DNA from: Kappaphycus alvarezii
Taxonomy: Eukaryota > Rhodophyta > Florideophyceae > Gigartinales > Solieriaceae
Direction of reading: 5' to 3'
Length of the DNA stretch: 64,000 nt
Assembly (NCBI GenBank): GCA_002205965.3
Contig: NADL03000859.1
Coordinates: 248,001-312,000, forward strand
The position numbers and the translations under genes are program-made. This document shows positions 9,564 through 21,333 of the stretch, piece by piece. The notes below the pieces were generated by a model that was not told the DNA's origin, did not search any database, and worked only from the letters and a program-made list of their open reading frames with translations. Within the stretch, counting starts at the first letter, position 1; each line of letters opens with the position of its first letter.

Positions 9564-10867
9564 TCACGTCGACCATATTGCATGACTTAGCTTCTGATTG
9601 ATCCGGGTCGTCACTCCTCCCTTAGAACATCCACTACGAGTCGCGACGGCTGCCGCGTACTGCTCGATGACCTTGGACGTTGTCTCGGAAGGTGATCCCA
9701 AGGAGTCAAAGGCTAGTGGCACAAAATTCCATCCTAGCCTCAAACGTCCCGGCAGTGCCTCACCAGGAATTGCTGCCACTTTAGCCGCTAAGTCCCTCTT
9801 CTTCCGCTTTGCTGCTGCATTGGCGACGGCTCGCGCTTCTCGAGCTCCCATTGACATGTAGCTCGCCTGGAATGGCGAAGATATGGTGACGTCATACGCC
9901 ACCGGGAGAGGAGGCGGGGTGTTCACTGCTTGGGAAGCGGTGCAGTAGTGCCGATGTCATGTTATCCGGTTGGCGCGGCCAGAATAGACGCGTTTTCGCC
10001 GGATTCAGGTACACGCCATGTTGAGGTCCTCTGGAGCTAAGGATGTCGACTGCCTTTTCGAGCTCCGCGTGAGTGCTTACGAGCGTGCAGTCACCTGCAT
10101 ACCACCTTTGTAGACCGAGCTGTGTCTTTTCGGCAATTTCCAATGCTATTGGAAGCATTACGAGAGAAAACATCAGCATGCTCGCTAGGTCCCCTTGCTG
10201 CATCCCTTCCTGGCTAGGGATGTCCCGTGCAGACGCCACTGGCATTATTAGCGACGGCTTGTTACGAGCGTACACAATGTTCAGAAGACGACATAGCGAC
10301 GGCACTTTTGTCGGCAGCAGTTGTATAATGCGCTGTCTCGAGAACCTGTTGAACGCGTTATGTGCGTCCACGGACATTAGTGCGTACTCGTCCTCGCCGC
10401 CTTGGCGCTCAACCAGTGTCCGTACATCGTGCACAATGGAGTCCAGTCCGCAGCGCACGCCATTGGCCACTTGGAGGGGAGCGAGGTACTCCTTCGTGTC
10501 TTCCAGTGCCTCTGGTAGGAGCACCTTGGTTACCAGTCTTCGCAGGGCCGTGCCAATAGCAATGGGGCGGATCTTATCTGGCCGGGGTTGGATGGGCAGC
10601 AGCGTGGCAGAGGAGATCAGAGGGATTGTCTCGTCTGGGAGGTTCCCCTGGGCTAGTCTGGTCACAACCGCAGTTAGCACCGGGATGCCTGTAACCCCTG
10701 CTTCTGGACTAACCGTTGTGCTGGCCAGCAATCGAAGAAGCCGCGGGGACGTTCTGTGTGGGCCAGGGGCCGAGTTTGGATTTAGGCGTTGGACAGCGCG
10801 TAGGCCCGCTTCCTCCGTGATGTCCATCGGGAGCGGGAGATCTCTCGCTTCAAGCGCTGTCACCTGA
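9564..10867 (-). mobile_element. RLE-type non-LTR retrotransposon, copy B (internally deleted)
   Basis: The minus-strand ORF 10863-9892 is a reverse transcriptase: SAPGPHRTSPRLLR (fingers), KIRPIAIGTALRRLV, SVDAHNAFNRF (motif A Asp), GMQQGDLASMLMFSL, and WYAGDCTLV. In the last, the catalytic dyad reads GD instead of the DD seen in related copies. The adjoining ORF (9926-9564) begins directly in the restriction-like endonuclease (VAYDVTISSPF, then FVPLAFDSLGSPS). The thumb, connection and CCHC-finger region that separates these modules in copies C and D (several hundred residues) is missing. An internal deletion near 9900 therefore fused RT to endonuclease. The copy is inactive. It is tail-to-tail with copy A. 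Confidence 0.75.
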
Positions 10868-11099
10868 CACTATGGTGCAGGGTACAACTCTCGCAGAAGT
10901 TCTATACCTTGTAGGTATCGCACGTCGGCGATGCGCGCCTAATGTAAGGTGCGCATCGCACACCCGTATTGCGCATCCGAAGCTACGTGGGCTGCTCGGC
11001 GCAGTTGGCATATGCAAGCTCAGCGACAACGTCATACTTTCCGACGTATTCTTACAGCTTGTTCGAATCTTTCGTTCCTTTTTTGTTCTTCTTTTGCTT
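10868..11099. other. Gap, no recognised feature
   Basis: This is the upstream flank of copy B. Positions 10920-10975 hold near-repeats of GCGCATCGCAC/GCGCATCC-type words. I can support no gene or element boundary. Confidence 0.3.
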
Positions 11100-12412
11100 T
11101 CAATTTCGGCCTGAAACACCGATTTCTTCTGCTGACGGAACAAGAGGAATTATTCGTCCTTTTTGCGGATTATGTACTAGGCGGGATACCGGAACTACCC
11201 CGTGATCTTCTTGGTGAGGATTTTTCGGCAAAGCTTCTCCTTCAGCAATTCTCTTCGTCGCGTTAACGATCTTTTCGATGTCTTCATTGGTATCCGAGTG
11301 GCTCTCACGGACGACGTTTACCTAATCCGCTACTCGAGGTTCTTCTTTCCTTTCTTGACCTCCCAGAGAACTGAAAGCCTTAATTCTCGCTGCAGTGTAT
11401 CATATAGCCTCAGAATGCCCCAATCGGCCTCAAAGGGTGCAAGTATGATCTCAGTGAGGATACACCTCGGATCTAGATGCTTCATGACCGAAAGAAGACA
11501 GTAAGAGCACAGTCTCGGAGCATTTTCCCTTTAGGCTGACGAAGGCGGTCCTGCGACTGTATCATAAGTTTCCTTCTTCTGCTTGACGAGAATGTTAAGG
11601 TGAGGCAGGTCTTCAGCAAGGGTATCCTTGTTATCCTCTATGTTTGTTGAGCGAGAATCGGGACGAACTAAGAGCCCTGCCGGCGACATTTCCATAAACC
11701 CAGGCGGGGATCCGGAAAACGCTATTTGATTCGCGTGAAAGTCCTCCAAAGCCTTCACTAGATCGGCGTAATTATTAGGCTCTCGAAACGACAGGAACTA
11801 CTGCGACATATCATGTCTACATGCAGCAGTCCTTAATTATCCGAATCTTGCAATACTGTCGAAACCTGCCTTCTCGTACAACCGTTCGGATTTCTTCAAG
11901 GAGTTCGGGATGACTTCAACATTGAGGCCGATTTCTAGTGCTTGTCGGATGATGTCTTGAGGCTCCTCTCCCTCGGCAAAATGTTCGAGGAACTTCTCCT
12001 TGACAACGGCATAATTCTTAGCATCTGCGATCAGCACTCCTTGGGCTGCGAAGGAATCGTAGTAGAACTCGAAGGCAGGGCCTTCTAGGTATCCAAGGAG
12101 GAATAATGCATTCTCCTTACTAGACTTTCTGGCCATCAAAACATTGTCGTAGAAGAGAAAGAACTTCTTCACATCGCTGTTTCCACTGTAAGCGACGAAA
12201 TTCTCTCCGAAGGAAGAAGCCCTCCACAAGAGTATCATGATAGGGTCGGGAAAGTAAAAATTTAAAAATATTTTGGTGTCCCTAGCTTTAGTACACTTGA
12301 GTACACTTGAGTACAATAGGAGGGGGGAGTTTCTAGACGTTGTGTCTTGTCTCTTCCGTCCCCCCCTTCCACCGACAGTCAGCACAGGGTATACCGCCAT
12401 TGGGGTCGGCAT
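11100..12412 (-). pseudogene. Decayed Ty3/gypsy gag region
   Basis: Minus-strand ORF 12412-11837 has a retrotransposon capsid-like core: VKKFFLFYDNVLMA, ALFLLGYLEGPAFEFYYDSF and VVKEKFLEHFAEGEEPQDII. This is the helical pattern of a gypsy gag. The reading resumes after a stop at 11758-11531 (ALEDFHANQIAFSG, charged tail). A further broken basic segment follows down to about 11100, with Lys-rich runs. No zinc knuckle or protease motif is visible. The polymerase part is absent here. The gypsy integrase piece at 1.9-3.5 kb is on the same strand, but I cannot show that they belong together. Confidence 0.55.
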
Positions 12413-12657
12413 TCCATCGTGGATGCGTTTCTAAAAAGCTTCCCATGTAGACCAACCCTCATAAAAGCTTTGCACCTTCCATAACCCTCCTTGGCTGAAC
12501 TTTGAAGCTTGTCAACCCTCCTTGTCTCAACTTTGAAGCCTTTCCAACCTCCCTTTTCGCATCTTCTCGTTCCCTTTCCCTCAACTTGTGCACCGCCGCG
12601 CCGGATTAGATCGCCCCTCGCGCAGGATCCTGCTCCTCCGACCAGAAGGCCCGTGCA

Positions 12658-13606
12658 ATGCGTCAGGCCGCACACACTTCGCTCGACCTCATCTCCGACC
12701 TCATCGCTCCCCTGTCCAAGGTGACGGACCTCGCCCTCCCCAACGCCCTGGATATCCTGCTAACGACCATGCGTAACGACATGGCCTTGGCCTCCCCCTT
12801 CGGCGTTCTCTGCAGCACCCCAGCTGCAGAGAACGTCGCAAAGTTCCTGGCCCTCGTCGCCACGGCCGACGACAACCCGGATCCCACCCCCACCACCGCC
12901 GCTCACGCAACGCCGTACCTCAATGCTGCTCGGGCCGCCCCGTCGAAACCTCCCACCCGCCTACCGATACTCGGGCGCCGCACCGCCGCTCCGCCCACCG
13001 AACCACCAGTCATCCATCCCTCCCTCCCGAAAAGCATTAACCGCATCGGTGCACGTCTCGTGAACAACGGCCCAAAAAAGTTCGTCCAAGTCTGCACCCC
13101 CCGCGATACCCGTCCCCTACGCAACGCACTTTCCCTCCGGGAGGCCCTCACGGCTGGAGGCTTCCCGGGATCCGTGACCGTGGTTCCCACAGCCGACCCT
13201 TACACCTCCTTCGTGTGTGCACCCGCGGATACCCTCACACACACACAAGCTGCCTACGACGCCTTCCGCCAACACTGCCCTGCCACACTCCCTCCAATTG
13301 CCGTCTCCGCACCTGCCCCCATTTGTCGCCCACTGCACTTCGGATGGTGATGCCCGATCGCTCCTCCCCCACCTCGGGGCCGAAGCCGACCGCCTGCAGG
13401 ACCCTTTCTGTCTGTGGAAGCCCAGGCGGTACTTTGTTGAGGTTCTCGAATCCTCGATTTCCGACATCCACCGCCAATTTCCGGCCGTGGCACCCCCTCC
13501 ACCCGCGCCCGCTCCAGATGAATCGGCCGCAAAGCGACTTCGCCCCAACGGCCCAACATCCGCTACCCCTGAGGCCACCTCAGCCGCCGCCTCCCCGGCC
13601 AACTAA
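12658..13606 (+). pseudogene. ORF1 of RLE-type non-LTR element, copy C (one frameshift)
   Basis: ORF 12658-13350 continues after a single frame change near 13345 into a second frame ending TAA at 13604-13606. The protein is Ala/Pro/Thr-rich. It has a helical N-terminus (ISDLIAPLSKVTDLALPNALDIL), a more conserved middle (LVNNGPKKFVQVC, LREALTAGGFPGSVTVVPTADPY) and a proline-rich tail (APPPPAPAPDE). Its position immediately 5' of an RT ORF on the same strand makes it the presumptive nucleic-acid-binding ORF1. I see no zinc finger or RRM, so that role is inferred only from position. Codon use is strongly GC-rich, unlike the gypsy elements nearby. A 13-bp hairpin (12804-12835) lies inside it. Confidence 0.55.
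12804..12835 (+). repeat. Perfect 13-bp hairpin in ORF1
   Basis: CGTTCTCTGCAGC (12804-12816) and GCTGCAGAGAACG (12823-12835) are exact reverse complements around a 6-nt loop. Confidence 0.85.
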
Positions 13607-13689
13607 TGAGGGGGACCCCACCCACACAACCGCAACATTGCACTCCCCGTTCCATTATCTTCTCCCTCCCTGTACCAACCTTGCCATTC

Positions 13690-16449
13690 CTCCCTAACTC
13701 TTTGCGGGTGCCTTTTCATGACCTTCTTGCCCTGCTCTGTCGCCGCTACGTCGAATCACGAGCATGTTCCGTGCGTCGAGAATGCTTACACCGCCTGCTC
13801 GCCCTTCCCAAACTAGTTCTTCGCAAGAATGGCCGAGGCGGACCGCGGAACCGCCACCGCCCTAGTGCTGTCGCCTCCATCAAGCGACGTATCCTCCTCG
13901 CACGCACTGGCCAGTGGCGCCAATTACTTGAGGAAGCAACGGATGCATTTGCTGCAATTCAAAACCATAACCCTCCCCCACCGGGGACCCCGGCCGCCCG
14001 CTGCAGACGCGCCCTGCTCAATGGTTCCCCCCCGGAAAGCTGCCCAGGCCCTACTTAGCTCGGGTACCACCTGTCGTCCCCACATCTGCCAACGCTTCGA
14101 AACTCATCGCCCTCCACCCAGCACCTGCGCTCCCGTTCGAAGCCGCTCACGGCTGCTGAAGTACGCCGCGAACTCCGTCGACTTCTTCATCACTCCAGCC
14201 CCGGACCCGACGGCCTCCGCCCCGCCATCCTGCGTTCGGTCTCCCACGCTCCGGGTGGTGCTGAACCGTCTAGCAGCGCTCTCGACTGGCTAACCAAACT
14301 TTTGAATTGCCTCGTGAACGGCGACGCGCCCTCCGACCTCGCGGAATACTTCGCCAGAGCGTCACCTGTGGGTCTTCCCAAAGACCCACAGGTACGCCCA
14401 ATCGCCGTTGGCCTAGTCATCCGGCGTCTTGTCGGACGCCTCATCATGAGACGTGCGCGACAAAACGTGGCTCTGTCTGCCTACCTCCGTCCGCTCCAAC
14501 TCGCAGTGGGTGTGCCCTCAGCCACCGAAGTGATCGCCCACGCCGTTCGTCAGCAAAACCGCCAGCTCACGCCCGCCCCCACTCCCCACGTCCTCATCCG
14601 GGTGGATGCCCAAAACGCTTTCAACTCAATTGAACGTCGCATCATCCTCGCCGAAACAATCGCAAGGCTGCCCGAGGCCTCCCGCTTTGTGCACTTCCTG
14701 TATGGCCCTGACTCGCGACTTATGTTTGGCCGCCACATCATCCGCAGCCGCACAGGTACCCAGCAGGGTGACCCCCTGGGTATGCTCCTTTTCGCCCTCG
14801 CCTTGCAACCCCTGCTCCTCGACCTCCGCAATACATTTCCCAGCCTCCCCCTCAATGTTTGGTACGCTGACGACGGTAACCTCATCGTGCCCCTGGAAAT
14901 TGCATGCTCGGTGCTCGGTTTTCTAACCGCACGCGGACGGCAGTCCGGTTTTCACGTCAACCTTTCCCCCCACAAGACTGCCGCTTGGTGCCCGACCGCC
15001 CCACCCTCGGACCTCCTCAACGCGGCCGCCTTGCCGTACGAGTTCAGCACCGCGGAGGCCATCAGAGTACTTGGTAGCCAAGTTGGGCTCCAAGCCGGAT
15101 GTTATCGTCTCTTGGACGAAACCCTTGCCAACATCCGCACCTTCTGGGCGTCCCTCGTCATGTTGAATGACCCCCATCTTGCGTTTCACATCCTACGATT
15201 TGCGCTTCGTCATGTCGCCTCATGCATCTTTTCCGCAGTACCCCGCCGCACTTAACCGCTGCCCTTGCCAAGTCCTTTGATGAGGGAATGCGAAGGGTAT
15301 TCGAAAGCATACATTGCTGCCAAACAAACACAGGCTGGACCCAAGCCACACTCCCCTTTCGCTCCGGCGGACTTGGGCTTACTCAGACCCATGGCGTTCA
15401 CATTATTGCCTACACCGTCTCTCTCCTCACTAACTCCGCACTCGTCCAACAAGTTCTCGGCCCTACCCGACTCTACCCCGCCCGCCTCCTCGCTCCCGCC
15501 TATGACCCCCTTGCCATTGCCCTCGACCTCCCCCCGGATCTCCGACTCGAGAACCTCACCTCTCGTGCGCCCAGACCGGTCGACTCCCACCCCTGGCAGC
15601 TACAGGAAGAAATCACCACACACCTTCATACTCACACTCTCCGCCGTCTACAAAATCAAACCCCGTCTACCCCCCATCACCGTGGCCGCCTGGCGGCCGT
15701 CGCATCCACTGCTGCTTCCGCCCCATTCTACATCCTACCGCTCTCCAGCAACGACCTCTACGTCGAGGCTGAAATCTGGCGCACTATGGTTGATGTCCGC
15801 CCCGGTAACCCCCTCTTCGATGGCTCTCGTCTCTGTCCGATTTGCTCGACAAGTTCAGCCCAGCCCATCCCCATACTGGACGCTCCCGGTCACCACGCAT
15901 CCGTCTGCAAGGGCGCAGTGGGGCGCGGTGAGACGACATAACCACCTACGCGATCATCTCTTCCGTCACCTAACCCACCCTGCTATCGCCCTGTCCGTCT
16001 CGCGTGAACGACCCCTGGCGGCTGACCTCCACAAAAGCCCGGCCGAACAACGGAAGCTCGACCTGGTCATTGACGATCCACTCTTCGCTCCCTCCCCTCA
16101 AGGCATCGACGTCACCATCGTCAGACCCCACTCTCGTCCCTACCGCGACCTCGCGGACGGCGGTGCATCCACACTCGAGCGGGCAACCCTCAAGAAGCAC
16201 AATTATTATGGCCCCCCATGCCGGTCTGAGGGCATCGACTTGCGCCCCCTGGCCTTCGATGTTTATGGCCTGATTGACATCACCGGCCTTCAACTCCTCC
16301 AAGACATCGCAACTTGTTTCGCCGCTAGACGATGCAAGCCCGCATTCACGGAGTTTTGTGCACTTCACACCATGTTGTCTGCCTTCGTGCAACGCTACAC
16401 TGCCGTTATGATCAACCAGCGTCAGTTCAGCGCTGTTGAGCCCCACTAG
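13690..16449 (+). pseudogene. ORF2 (RT, CCHC finger, restriction-like endonuclease) of non-LTR copy C, three frameshifts
   Basis: This is the most complete copy of the family. A basic N-terminal region (13700-14058) leads, after a frame change, into the RT: SSPGPDGLRPAIL at about 14170, QVRPIAVGLVIRRL, RVDAQNAFNSIERR (motif A), GTQQGDPLGMLLFAL (motif B), and WYADDGNLIV (motif C, intact dyad at about 14864). After a one-base shift near 15240 the thumb/connection continues (LPFRSGGLGL) to a finger with spacing CPIC...GHHASVC. A second one-base shift near 15930 leads to RRHNHLRDHL, then KLDLVIDD and IDVTIV, which match the R2-type KPDxx...DVxV endonuclease core. DLRPLAFDVYG closes the domain. 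All shifts fall near G/C runs. Confidence 0.75.
14364..14393 (+). repeat. Perfect 12-bp hairpin in RT coding region
   Basis: ACCTGTGGGTCT (14364-14375) and AGACCCACAGGT (14382-14393) are exact reverse complements around a 6-nt loop, just before the conserved RPIAVG block. Confidence 0.85.
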
Positions 16450-16510
16450 GTCCAGCTGGGACCGCTCGGTCCCCTCATTATGAATTTGAATAAAAGGTCA
16501 CCTTTTCCCC
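16450..16510 (+). terminator. 3' end of non-LTR copy C: hairpin plus AATAAA
   Basis: The ORF2 stop at 16447-16449 is followed by a GGGACCG/CGGTCCC hairpin (16458-16473, 2-nt loop). An AATAAA polyadenylation signal lies at about 16488-16494. This marks the probable 3' end of the element. Confidence 0.55.
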
Positions 16511-19500
16511 CAAACGAATACAGTCTTGGGCAGCCAATGAGAATCGTACATATTTGTCATTTGGTCTGGATTTGTACCGCCCGCCAGGAGCAACTTGATC
16601 GACAAACAAATGAAGCCACGGCCTTTTACGCAGGACTTCAAGGCCTCCCAAGAAGGTTTAACGTCTCATATCACAGCGCCCATAGCCGCTCTCAGGCCAG
16701 CAGCAGCAGACGCACGACCCCCCAAACAAACCTCACCGACGCCATCCCATGCCCCAGAGATGGAATACACACACTACCCCACAACCTCCCAGCGGCCCAG
16801 GAACCGCGCCCTCGTAGTGTGGACAGACCTCTGCGACGACCCCAACGACCGCCCAGCCACAACGTCCCAGACGCCAATTTCCCCGGCCTATTTCTGGATA
16901 TCAAAGTGAGACCGCATCTCCACCCTGAAGGAGGCACTCCGCAACTCCGTGCTCGGAAACGACCCTCGTCTCCGCAATTATTCACAACATGGGGGCCCCC
17001 ACACCGGCATAGTTCAGATTGTCTGTGATCAGGAAGAACTCCATGTCCTCCTCCAGAACATGGCCTGCGCCAACATCCGTCGCCTTTACCTTACGACCCG
17101 TTGTCCCTCCCCCCTCACGACAATAGTTAAGGCCGCGACGTGGAAATTGCTCTCCACCACCTGGCCACCGTCAGAGCGTAATGGATCATGCAGAGCTCTC
17201 TATAAACGTCAGCACTCAACACCACTTCTGCATGCTACGCACGAGAATGGAAACGGCCTTAGACACCCAGCACTCACGAGTGCGCCACACAGACAAAAAT
17301 GCCCCCCCAGGACCCTCCGACCTCACACCCCAACACAACAGGCACCCCCGTCGAACATCTCCGTCCAAAACCCAACCACAAGATCCCTAGAAGAAGCACC
17401 CCCGCACAAGAAAAGGCATCAGGACCCCCCACACACCACCGACCCTGACACCGCCATGCCCCCCAACCCAGACACCCCCCAATGGAATCATTGGCCCTCG
17501 AAATGACGAATTAGGAAGCCCAATGGAATACCTGTAGCCTCGGAACCTCCTTACCATCAATCCACACTCTCCTCGCCACCCGCCAATCCAGACATCCTCG
17601 TCACGAAGACCCGTACTGAAGCAGCGCCACTGTTGTGCCGTGCCTGGCCACAGGCAACCGTCGCACAGATCCCTCCACCAACCCTAAGACAACCCCCAGG
17701 AGGATAACGAAGTCAATGCTCACCACTCCCACGAACCAGCAGGTAGAAGCGGAAACCTACAAACGCTCACTGCCACCACTCATAGACGCACTCTCCAACT
17801 GCACTGCGGTCAACGCCCTTGACCTATACGAACGTGTCACACGCGCCATCGCCGACCCATGGCAAGAGATCGCAAATCGCCGACCCCGCTGTTTCAAACT
17901 GTTTCGGACCTACTCATCGGACGCGCTAGCGGCTAAGCACAATAAGACATACAAGAAGGCAAAACGTACTGGAATATATGCGGATTACCTCGAGTTCAAA
18001 CGACTGCAAGCCGTCGTCCGACAACAAGTCCAGAGAGAGAAAAGATGGTTCCATAACCGAACCCTGCTCCGCCCCACTGACCTGCCCGACGACCAATTTA
18101 CCAAGGCAGTAGCAACTGATCGACGACAGACCGCCAGGAAGAAAGCGGACCAGCTACGCAACGGACGTCAGCTCTCCCCACAGGACTTCACCATCTATAT
18201 GGGCCCCGCCCATAACCAGGAACAACCCCCGATACAAATATAGAGCTTCAGCCCCCCCCGGCGCATGAATGGGTCATGACGGGGAACACATTGAGATGAT
18301 GAAGACAGAGCCCGTCCTCTTCGCCACCCTGCTGTACACATGGTGGACGACTATCGGCCGAACGCACCACTACCTCCATGACTGTGCCACAGGCATCCTG
18401 ATCCTGGTACACAACCGTGGGGACCAACATACTCAGCGAATTACCGCCCACTTTGCCTCTTATCTCACTGCCGAAAAGCCATCGAAGGAGGTGTCGCCTC
18501 TCTCCTAGCCGACCACACAGACCTCCACGCATGCAATTTGGCTTCCAAACAAAAATAGGCCCCCTCCACACCCTCATAGCCACGGAAGCAGCTATAGGAC
18601 AAGGAGATCGTTGGCTCGCCGCCCTGGGATATGTTCAAAGCCTATGACAGGGTCAACCAACGACTGCTCCACGACTGCGGACGCATGTTCCCCCCCCCCC
18701 GAAAAAAGCCCTGGTAAGAGCATGATTCCTCCCCCTCACGGTCCGGACAAGAGACGATTGCACCCCTACAACAACGGTAATCTGCATCGGTCTCACCCAA
18801 GGTTTCCCTCTATACTATTCAATGTCTTTATCAATGGCCTTCCCGAAGCCCTGACGGCCATCACGACCACCTTGTCCCTCCCTCCTCTTTGCAAACTATT
18901 CGCAGACGACGTCCTCCTCCAGACTCTCCTCGACAAATATCAACGGTTGGCATCCGCCAGACGCATGAACTGGGCGCTCAATAAGTGCATAGTAATCTCC
19001 CAAGATCCGGCCCACCCAAGATTACCACTCGCAACACAATCGACAGGGATACCTCTATCTGACAACACCACTTACCGAGGGATGACGGTCACCCCCCTAG
19101 GGATACATCCCGACGAGACCATCAACAGGGCACATCGTACTATACAAAGCACCCGGACCCTCCTACACACAACGCCCCTCACTACTGAATTGACCCCCGT
19201 CCGTCCTGGGCACCTCCACGCGTTCTCGCGCAGTACGTACCTATACGGAGCTATCCTGCTGTGCGATCTCGGCGCGCTCCATCGCGCCGACCTCTCCATA
19301 GAGCGGCACCCGTTCGCATCCTATTTCCGCTCGAGAGGTACTTTCAACACCTCCCACTTGTCTCGCCTTGGAGCCATTTTTCAAATCCCGGACGTCACCA
19401 GCCTGCTCCAACGACAGGCCTCAAGCTTCCTCTCCACCCTACTAGCTAGCACCCAGGCGGACAAAGGCAACCAGAAGACCACGATAGCCCGCACGTTAAA

Positions 19501-19900
19501 CCATATCACAACTTACGGAGCAAATTCAGACCTTCACAACCCGCGCCTCCCCACCCCCGGAGCACGTGTCCCTCCTTTACATCTCCGCCCGGAACACCCG
19601 CAACAGCCCCCCCATGCGGACGCCAACGTCGCTACTCACCCCGCGACGCGCCCGCCACAACACAAATTGGATCCTTCCCATCCTTGCTCACCTCCCCCAT
19701 CCTCAAGGGGCATCCACGTCGCCTTGCCCTTCGCTGGTTCCTGCACTGGGTCTCTCATTACCCTGTGCCTACGTTGTCGTATACGACAACGTTCCCATAC
19801 AACTGCGACTAGGACCATGAAACGCCCCGTAACAACGCCCTCACCGAAAGCCAGCTTTTACAATTACTCGACGCCATCACTGTACTTTATATAGTACCGT
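16511..19900 (+). mobile_element. Decayed LINE-type retrotransposon (different lineage from copies A-E)
   Basis: The plus strand carries a chain of broken ORFs. A Pro-rich leader (16600-17500) includes a short globular piece (IVQIVCDQEELHVLLQNMA). Next is the region before the RT (17740-18240: LYERVTRAIADPWQEI, REKRWFHNRTLLRP). An RT palm follows at 18790-19010, with PSILFNVFINGLPEAL, LFADDVLLQ (catalytic DD intact) and RMNWALNKCIV. These match the PLSPxLFNxxINxLP / FADD / WxxxxNxxKC pattern of LINE RTs. At least six stops or frameshifts interrupt it. The 3' end lies before the GTAC-rich stretch at 19880-19905. No endonuclease is clearly readable, and an APE-type domain may have been lost. 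Confidence 0.6.
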
Positions 19901-20273
19901 ACTGTATTATCATATCAAGAGGCTACCGAAGAGGCCACTGGACCCTGACAACATAGGCTAATGGGCGGCTTTTATTAGTCAGGAGTTTAAATACGTAAAT
20001 GTTCATCACACCGGAGTGCATCTCCCTACCATTTCAATCCCCAAAAGGCCCCTATGTTGCACACGCAAGCCCGACTGAAGTACTTGTTTTTCTGTTTACT
20101 CTGCTCTCCTTTTTCGGCCAAGCGGAACCTACCTTCCCTTCCCCCAGACTCCGGCAGCCCTCTCGTCCTCTTATAGGAGCGGCCAGCCCGGGGTTTCTAC
20201 TCGTGTACAGTGCAAGTACACAGTACACTGTACAGTAGTACTGTGTACTGTACGAGAACACTCGGCCAATCAA
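19901..20273. other. Gap, GTAC-rich, no gene
   Basis: Positions 20203-20255 hold a cluster of GTACAGT / ACTGTAC / TACACAGTACACTGTAC words. I see no gene here. Confidence 0.4.
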
Positions 20274-20720
20274 CTAGTGTCTATTGGACCGTTGTCCTCA
20301 TATGAGGACAACTTTTAGCACCTTTTTTTCAATACAAAATTTTTTTATCTCAGCGCATTTCTTGTCCCTTCGCATTAGTTCATGAGTGCAGATGGCCGAT
20401 CAAAACAAACTTTTCAAGATTGTTGACGGCGGTGAATGCTAGAGCAGTTTTCCCTCACCAGCTTCCGCTCTTCGCAAGAAGTTGTGAAAATGGCTTCATT
20501 TTGGAAGGAAATATAATTCGTATTATCGTGGGGGGTTTTAGAAACGAGGGGGCATGTACAGTACGAATTATTGCACTGTAACTTAACAAAAAAACCTTTT
20601 TTGCAGTAAAAATTTCGGGCTTCCAAAACATTTCCTGTTCCAAAATGTAACGGAAACTGTCCTCATATGAAGACAAAGTGTGCCTCATATGAGGACAGAG
20701 CATGGTCCAATAGATACTAG
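20274..20720. mobile_element. MITE (non-autonomous DNA transposon), about 441 bp with ~40-bp TIRs
   Basis: The ends are inverted repeats. The left end reads GTGTCTATTGGACC, then TGTCCTCATATGAGGACA. The right end (20672-20717), reverse-complemented, reads GTATCTATTGGACC, then TGTCCTCATATGAGGCACA. Both are flanked by TA within CTAG (20274-20277 and 20717-20720), as expected for a TA-targeting (Tc1/mariner-like) or CTAG-targeting element. The left TIR contains a perfect 22-bp palindrome (20291-20312). The interior is AT-rich with T7-T8 and A7 runs and no ORF. No transposase is present in the window. Confidence 0.75.
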
Positions 20721-20880
20721 AGACAGTGACCGTCGCGCGGCACAAATCTCGCCCGTCACGCTTCCACTTATTGTGTCGGGCGAACGACTGAGGTGCTGAA
20801 AAACGGGCGGTATTCGCCTGGAGGTCCAACATTCTCCACCTCCGTCAACCTATTCTCCTGTCTCAACCTTTCGACGGCCC

Positions 20881-21129
20881 AAAACCGATTTAAAGCTCAA
20901 TGTGTTCTCCTCTCTCCCTCACCTCCACCGTGGTACATATCTTTCCAAGAAATCATGGATTGTTCCTGTATCCCTCCGTCTCGGAATTCCTCTCTCTCCT
21001 GGCAACCCACGCTGTCCTGTCTGCTCAAGGCGCTCTAATGAGGCGGCACCGCTTCTTGATCTCGATAGTAAGCACGATCTTACTTGCAATCACGCGTTCT
21101 TCTCTGTCTTCGCCCTTCAATTTACTTGA
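20881..21129 (+). pseudogene. Fragment resembling connection/zinc region of a non-LTR RT
   Basis: The frame 20902-21129 reads LRLGIPLSPGNPRCPVC, then DLDSKHDLTCNHAF. A leucine/glycine lead-in followed by CxxC and HxxxxC is the layout of the finger between RT and endonuclease in RLE-type elements. There are no catalytic motifs around it. I consider it a small orphan piece and am not sure of it. Confidence 0.35.
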
Positions 21130-21328
21130 CTATAGGTTCTTCTCCTCTTTTTTCCTCGATTTTCTTGCTTTTCCTTAGTTGAAGAATTGGGTCACTCTCT
21201 TCTGATAGGGGACAATCGGCCGAGTGTGAATTGCCTTCCTTGTAACCCGACCGGTGGAGGAAAGTAACTCGTAGCGAGGGTGGTTCGCCTTCGTCACTCT
21301 GCACGGTCCATAGAAATACAAATCGAAG
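21122..21328 (-). pseudogene. 3' end of gypsy3 pol (left half of split element)
   Basis: The minus reading YGPCRVTKANHPRYELL, then GRVTRKAIHTRPIVPY is the C-terminal tail of a gypsy integrase. It stops at about 21175 and is followed (minus sense) by a purine-rich tract at 21176-21133 that could be its polypurine tract. Its upstream part lies on the far side of gypsy1, at 40975 and above. Removing gypsy1 and one copy of GCCGG joins the two halves in one uninterrupted frame. Confidence 0.7.
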
Positions 21329-21333
21329 GCCGG

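Noticed and set aside
10073-10867. 264-codon plus-strand ORF
   Set aside because: Exact antisense of the copy B reverse transcriptase, with no motifs of its own.
14302-15255. Group II intron or bacterial retron RT
   Set aside because: Motifs RPIAxG, QQGDPLG and the downstream CCHC plus endonuclease fit an R2-like non-LTR element. No intron RNA domains are seen.
20881-21178. Independent host gene upstream of gypsy3 tail
   Set aside because: Three overlapping frames of similar length, and the best one looks like a retroelement finger fragment.
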